Assembly (NCBI RefSeq): GCF_019429535.1
Contig: NZ_JAHXZM010000001.1
Coordinates: forward strand, 496,001 to 560,000
Length of the DNA: 64,000 bases
Reading direction: 5' to 3'
Source of the DNA: Sphingomonas citricola
GTDB taxonomy: Bacteria; Pseudomonadota; Alphaproteobacteria; Sphingomonadales; Sphingomonadaceae
Shown here: piece by piece, positions 62,610-64,000 of the stretch
Numbering within the stretch: position 1 is the stretch's first letter
How the letters are laid out: every line of letters begins with the position of its first letter
Notes under the pieces: model-generated
Told to the model about the DNA's origin: nothing
Seen by the model: only the letters and a program-made list of their open reading frames with translations
Database searches by the model: none
Made by a program: the position numbers and the translations under genes

Positions 62610-63099
62610 GGTCGTCGTAGTGTCGCCGGATTAGACCTTGATCAATCGGCGCGCTCTTCCCGCTCTTCGTGTACGTCTCGAACCAGGGCGTTCCGCGTTG
62701 GTGCGTCATAGACGAGAGCTGGGCGCCGGATAGCCTACCGTACCGCCGCCATACGTGCTCGACGACAGCCCGTTCGCGCGGATGCAAGTGAGCGTGATAC
62801 GCCGGCGATCTGCCACCGCCAGGAATTCCAAACACCCTTGCAGCCTCGCTGTCGTCGGGAGTCACGCCGCGGCTGAGCGGTTGCTTGCCGAAGAACTTGG
62901 TGTGATCATACAGATCCCGATAGACGGGCCCGTAATCCCATGCCTCGACAGGCTCTGAAATCAGCTGTTCACCGTTAATCGCCCAATTCCAGCCATTCGC
63001 CAGATACGTCAGCTTCTGAAGCTGCATCTGCGTCAACGAACCAATCGCGCCGGGCTGGGCGAGGAACTCGTTTGCGATTTCGGTAGAGCGGTAAGCCAT
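62581..63099 (-). CDS. Panacea-domain (DUF4065) protein, putative antitoxin
   Basis: A 172-residue protein. GSLTQMQLQKLTYLANGWNW, EPVEAWDYGPVYRDLYDHTK and RAVVEHVWRRYGRLSGAQLS are the DUF4065/SocA/GepA pattern. Panacea domains neutralise many kinds of toxin in two-gene operons. It comes first and overlaps the membrane gene by 29 bases. An AT-rich promoter region with two TGTCATAATGA repeats lies upstream. It is the last gene before attR and could stabilise the element. Confidence 0.85.
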   Translation of the reverse strand: MAYRSTEIANEFLAQPGAIGSLTQMQLQKLTYLANGWNWAINGEQLISEPVEAWDYGPVYRDLYDHTKFFGKQPLSRGVTPDDSEAARVFGIPGGGRSPAYHAHLHPRERAVVEHVWRRYGRLSGAQLSSMTHQRGTPWFETYTKSGKSAPIDQGLIRRHYDDLATRAQAPA

Positions 63100-63159
63100 C
63101 GATGCCGCTCCTTTCTCAGCCGCGAATCATATAGTCGCGCGAGCAGAACATAGCAAGAA

Positions 63160-63194
63160 TGTCATAATGAATGTAATAACGCCTGTCATAATGA
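63160..63194. repeat. two direct repeats TGTCATAATGA between attR and the Panacea gene
   Basis: Copies at 63160-63170 and 63184-63194, 24 bases apart, in the same direction. A third partial copy (TGTCATAAT) is at 28547-28555, inside attL. They may be arm-type integrase sites or operators for the Panacea operon. Confidence 0.6.
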
Positions 63195-63243
63195 CCGGGC
63201 GTGCGCAGCAACGGCGATGTAGAAAGTGGCGCTTTTCTGCGAA

Positions 63244-63298
63244 GAAAATGGCTCCCTGAGTAGGATTCGAACCTACGGCCGCTCGATTAACAGTCGAG
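63244..63298 (-). repeat. attR: 55-bp core within intact tRNA-Asn
   Basis: Identical to attL at 28411-28465. The phage-borne 3' half of the tRNA gene joins the host 5' half here, so the gene is complete after integration. Confidence 0.95.
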
Positions 63299-63323
63299 AG
63301 CTCTACCGCTGAGCTATCAGGGA
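63249..63323 (-). tRNA. tRNA-Asn (anticodon GTT)
   Basis: 75 bases with encoded CCA. The acceptor stem is TCCCTGA/TCAGGGA, the D-stem GCTC/GAGC, the anticodon loop CTGTTAA between CTCGA/TCGAG, and the T-arm GTAGG-TTCGAAT-CCTAC. All stems pair fully. Its 3' part is the phage attachment site, so the mature gene depends on phage-derived DNA identical to the original. Confidence 0.97.
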
Positions 63324-63399
63324 ACGCTGCGCGGAGCCGCGTCTATAAACGCTGATTTTCGCGGCACAACCCCTTTTTTGCCCTAACGCAGCACGGAAG

Positions 63400-64000
63400 T
63401 CAGACGACGAATTGCTCCATCGAAATTCGGTCGTCGAGCGCGTGCTCGGGATCGAACAGCAGCGTCAATTCGCGGGCGCGATCCATGCAGACCTCGACAC
63501 AGGCGACATCGCGAATCTCCCGCTGATCGGCGACGGCCGACACCGGGCGCTTGGCTGCATCAAGTATCCGCAGCGTGACCCGCGCGCGATCGGGCAGGAT
63601 AGCACCGCGCCAGCGCCGCGGGCGAAACGCGCTGATCGGCGTCAGTGCGATCATCGCCGAGCCGAGCGGCAGGATCGGCCCATGCGCCGAAAGATTATAC
63701 GCGGTCGACCCGGCGGGCGTCGCGACCAGGATGCCGTCGCACGACAATTCCTCCAGCACGACACGATCGTTGACCGTCACCTCAAGCTTGGCGGTCTGGC
63801 GCGTTTCACGCAGCAACGACACTTCGTTGATCGCCGGCAGCGCGTGGACCCGCCCGTCGATCCCGGTCGCGGTCATCGCGAGTGGCGTCACCTTGAACGA
63901 CTTCGCGCGCCGTATCCGCTCTTCCAGACCGTGATGCCGCCACTCGTTCATCAGAAAGCCGACGGTGCCGAGGTTCATTCCGAACACGGGTACGATCGGC
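63400..64000 (-). CDS. nadK: NAD kinase, 3' part
   Basis: The last 199 residues of an enzyme that phosphorylates NAD to NADP; its start is beyond the window. [40 protein letters not shown] and [20 protein letters not shown] are the family blocks, and the frame ends with ISMEQFVV. It is a host gene next to the tRNA and shows no change from the phage insertion. Confidence 0.95.
   Translation of the reverse strand, partial: PIVPVFGMNLGTVGFLMNEWRHHGLEERIRRAKSFKVTPLAMTATGIDGRVHALPAINEVSLLRETRQTAKLEVTVNDRVVLEELSCDGILVATPAGSTAYNLSAHGPILPLGSAMIALTPISAFRPRRWRGAILPDRARVTLRILDAAKRPVSAVADQREIRDVACVEVCMDRARELTLLFDPEHALDDRISMEQFVV

Larger units (their letters stand above)
28411..63298. mobile_element. cryptic siphovirus-type prophage in tRNA-Asn(GTT)
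   Basis: A 34.8-kb element bounded by 55-bp identical copies of the tRNA-Asn 3' region. The integrase is near the right end. It encodes a repressor/cro switch, initiator-DnaB-primase replication genes, terminase small subunit, tail-tip, lysis and fibre genes plus many accessory genes. Portal, protease, capsid and tail-tube genes are missing, and a terminase/tape-measure fusion marks the missing block. It is therefore integrated and regulated but most likely unable to make particles. Confidence 0.95.

Overview
The window is high-GC DNA from an alphaproteobacterium, most likely a Sphingomonas-type member of the Sphingomonadales. This rests on gene content and order: ahcY, a large TonB-dependent receptor, the run divL-tsaE-amgK-murU-addB-addA-trxA, argJ, secA and nadK. 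It holds two blocks of chromosome with a cryptic prophage of about 34.8 kb between them.

Left chromosome (1-28410). Metabolic and housekeeping genes: a GFA-family fragment, an alpha/beta hydrolase, a Lys/Ala-rich membrane-anchored protein, AMP nucleosidase, a peroxiredoxin, a YqgE protein and ahcY, which has a perfect 20-bp palindrome in its leader. A TonB-dependent receptor follows. Next is a tightly overlapping operon of the tyrosine-bearing pseudokinase DivL, TsaE, the AmgK-MurU cell-wall-recycling pair and the AddAB recombination nuclease, then thioredoxin. After that come an inositol-monophosphatase-family enzyme, ArgJ, a TonB-C-like membrane protein, a small exported protein just ahead of secA, secA itself, a lipoprotein and two tiny membrane proteins.

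Prophage (28411-63298). It is inserted in the 3' part of tRNA-Asn(GTT). A 55-bp identical core flanks it (28411-28465 and 63244-63298), and the intact tRNA is rebuilt at the right end. The left part (28.5-35.2 kb) carries accessory genes: an SRAP protein, a Phd-like/PAS fusion, MarR-like regulators and several very small one-helix membrane proteins with Arg-rich tails. A leftward block (48.3-35.2 kb) reads terminase small subunit, a terminase/tape-measure chimera, tail-tip genes in GTA-like order, lysis genes and tail-fibre genes with an SGNH esterase. No portal, protease, capsid or tail-tube genes remain, because one in-frame fusion joins the front of the large terminase to the back of the tape-measure protein. 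The element should therefore make no particles. The middle (48.6-52.5 kb) has a BLUF photoreceptor protein, a second MarR-like regulator and small acidic proteins. A leftward replication module (initiator, DnaB, primase) follows, then a cro/cI-type switch whose repressor lacks the S24 catalytic dyad. The right end carries small Cys-rich and secreted proteins, a nuclease, a putative excisionase, the integrase, and a Panacea (DUF4065) gene overlapping a two-helix membrane protein: a likely toxin-antitoxin pair.

Right chromosome (63299-64000): the 5' half of tRNA-Asn and the end of nadK. I saw no IS element, CRISPR array or rRNA.
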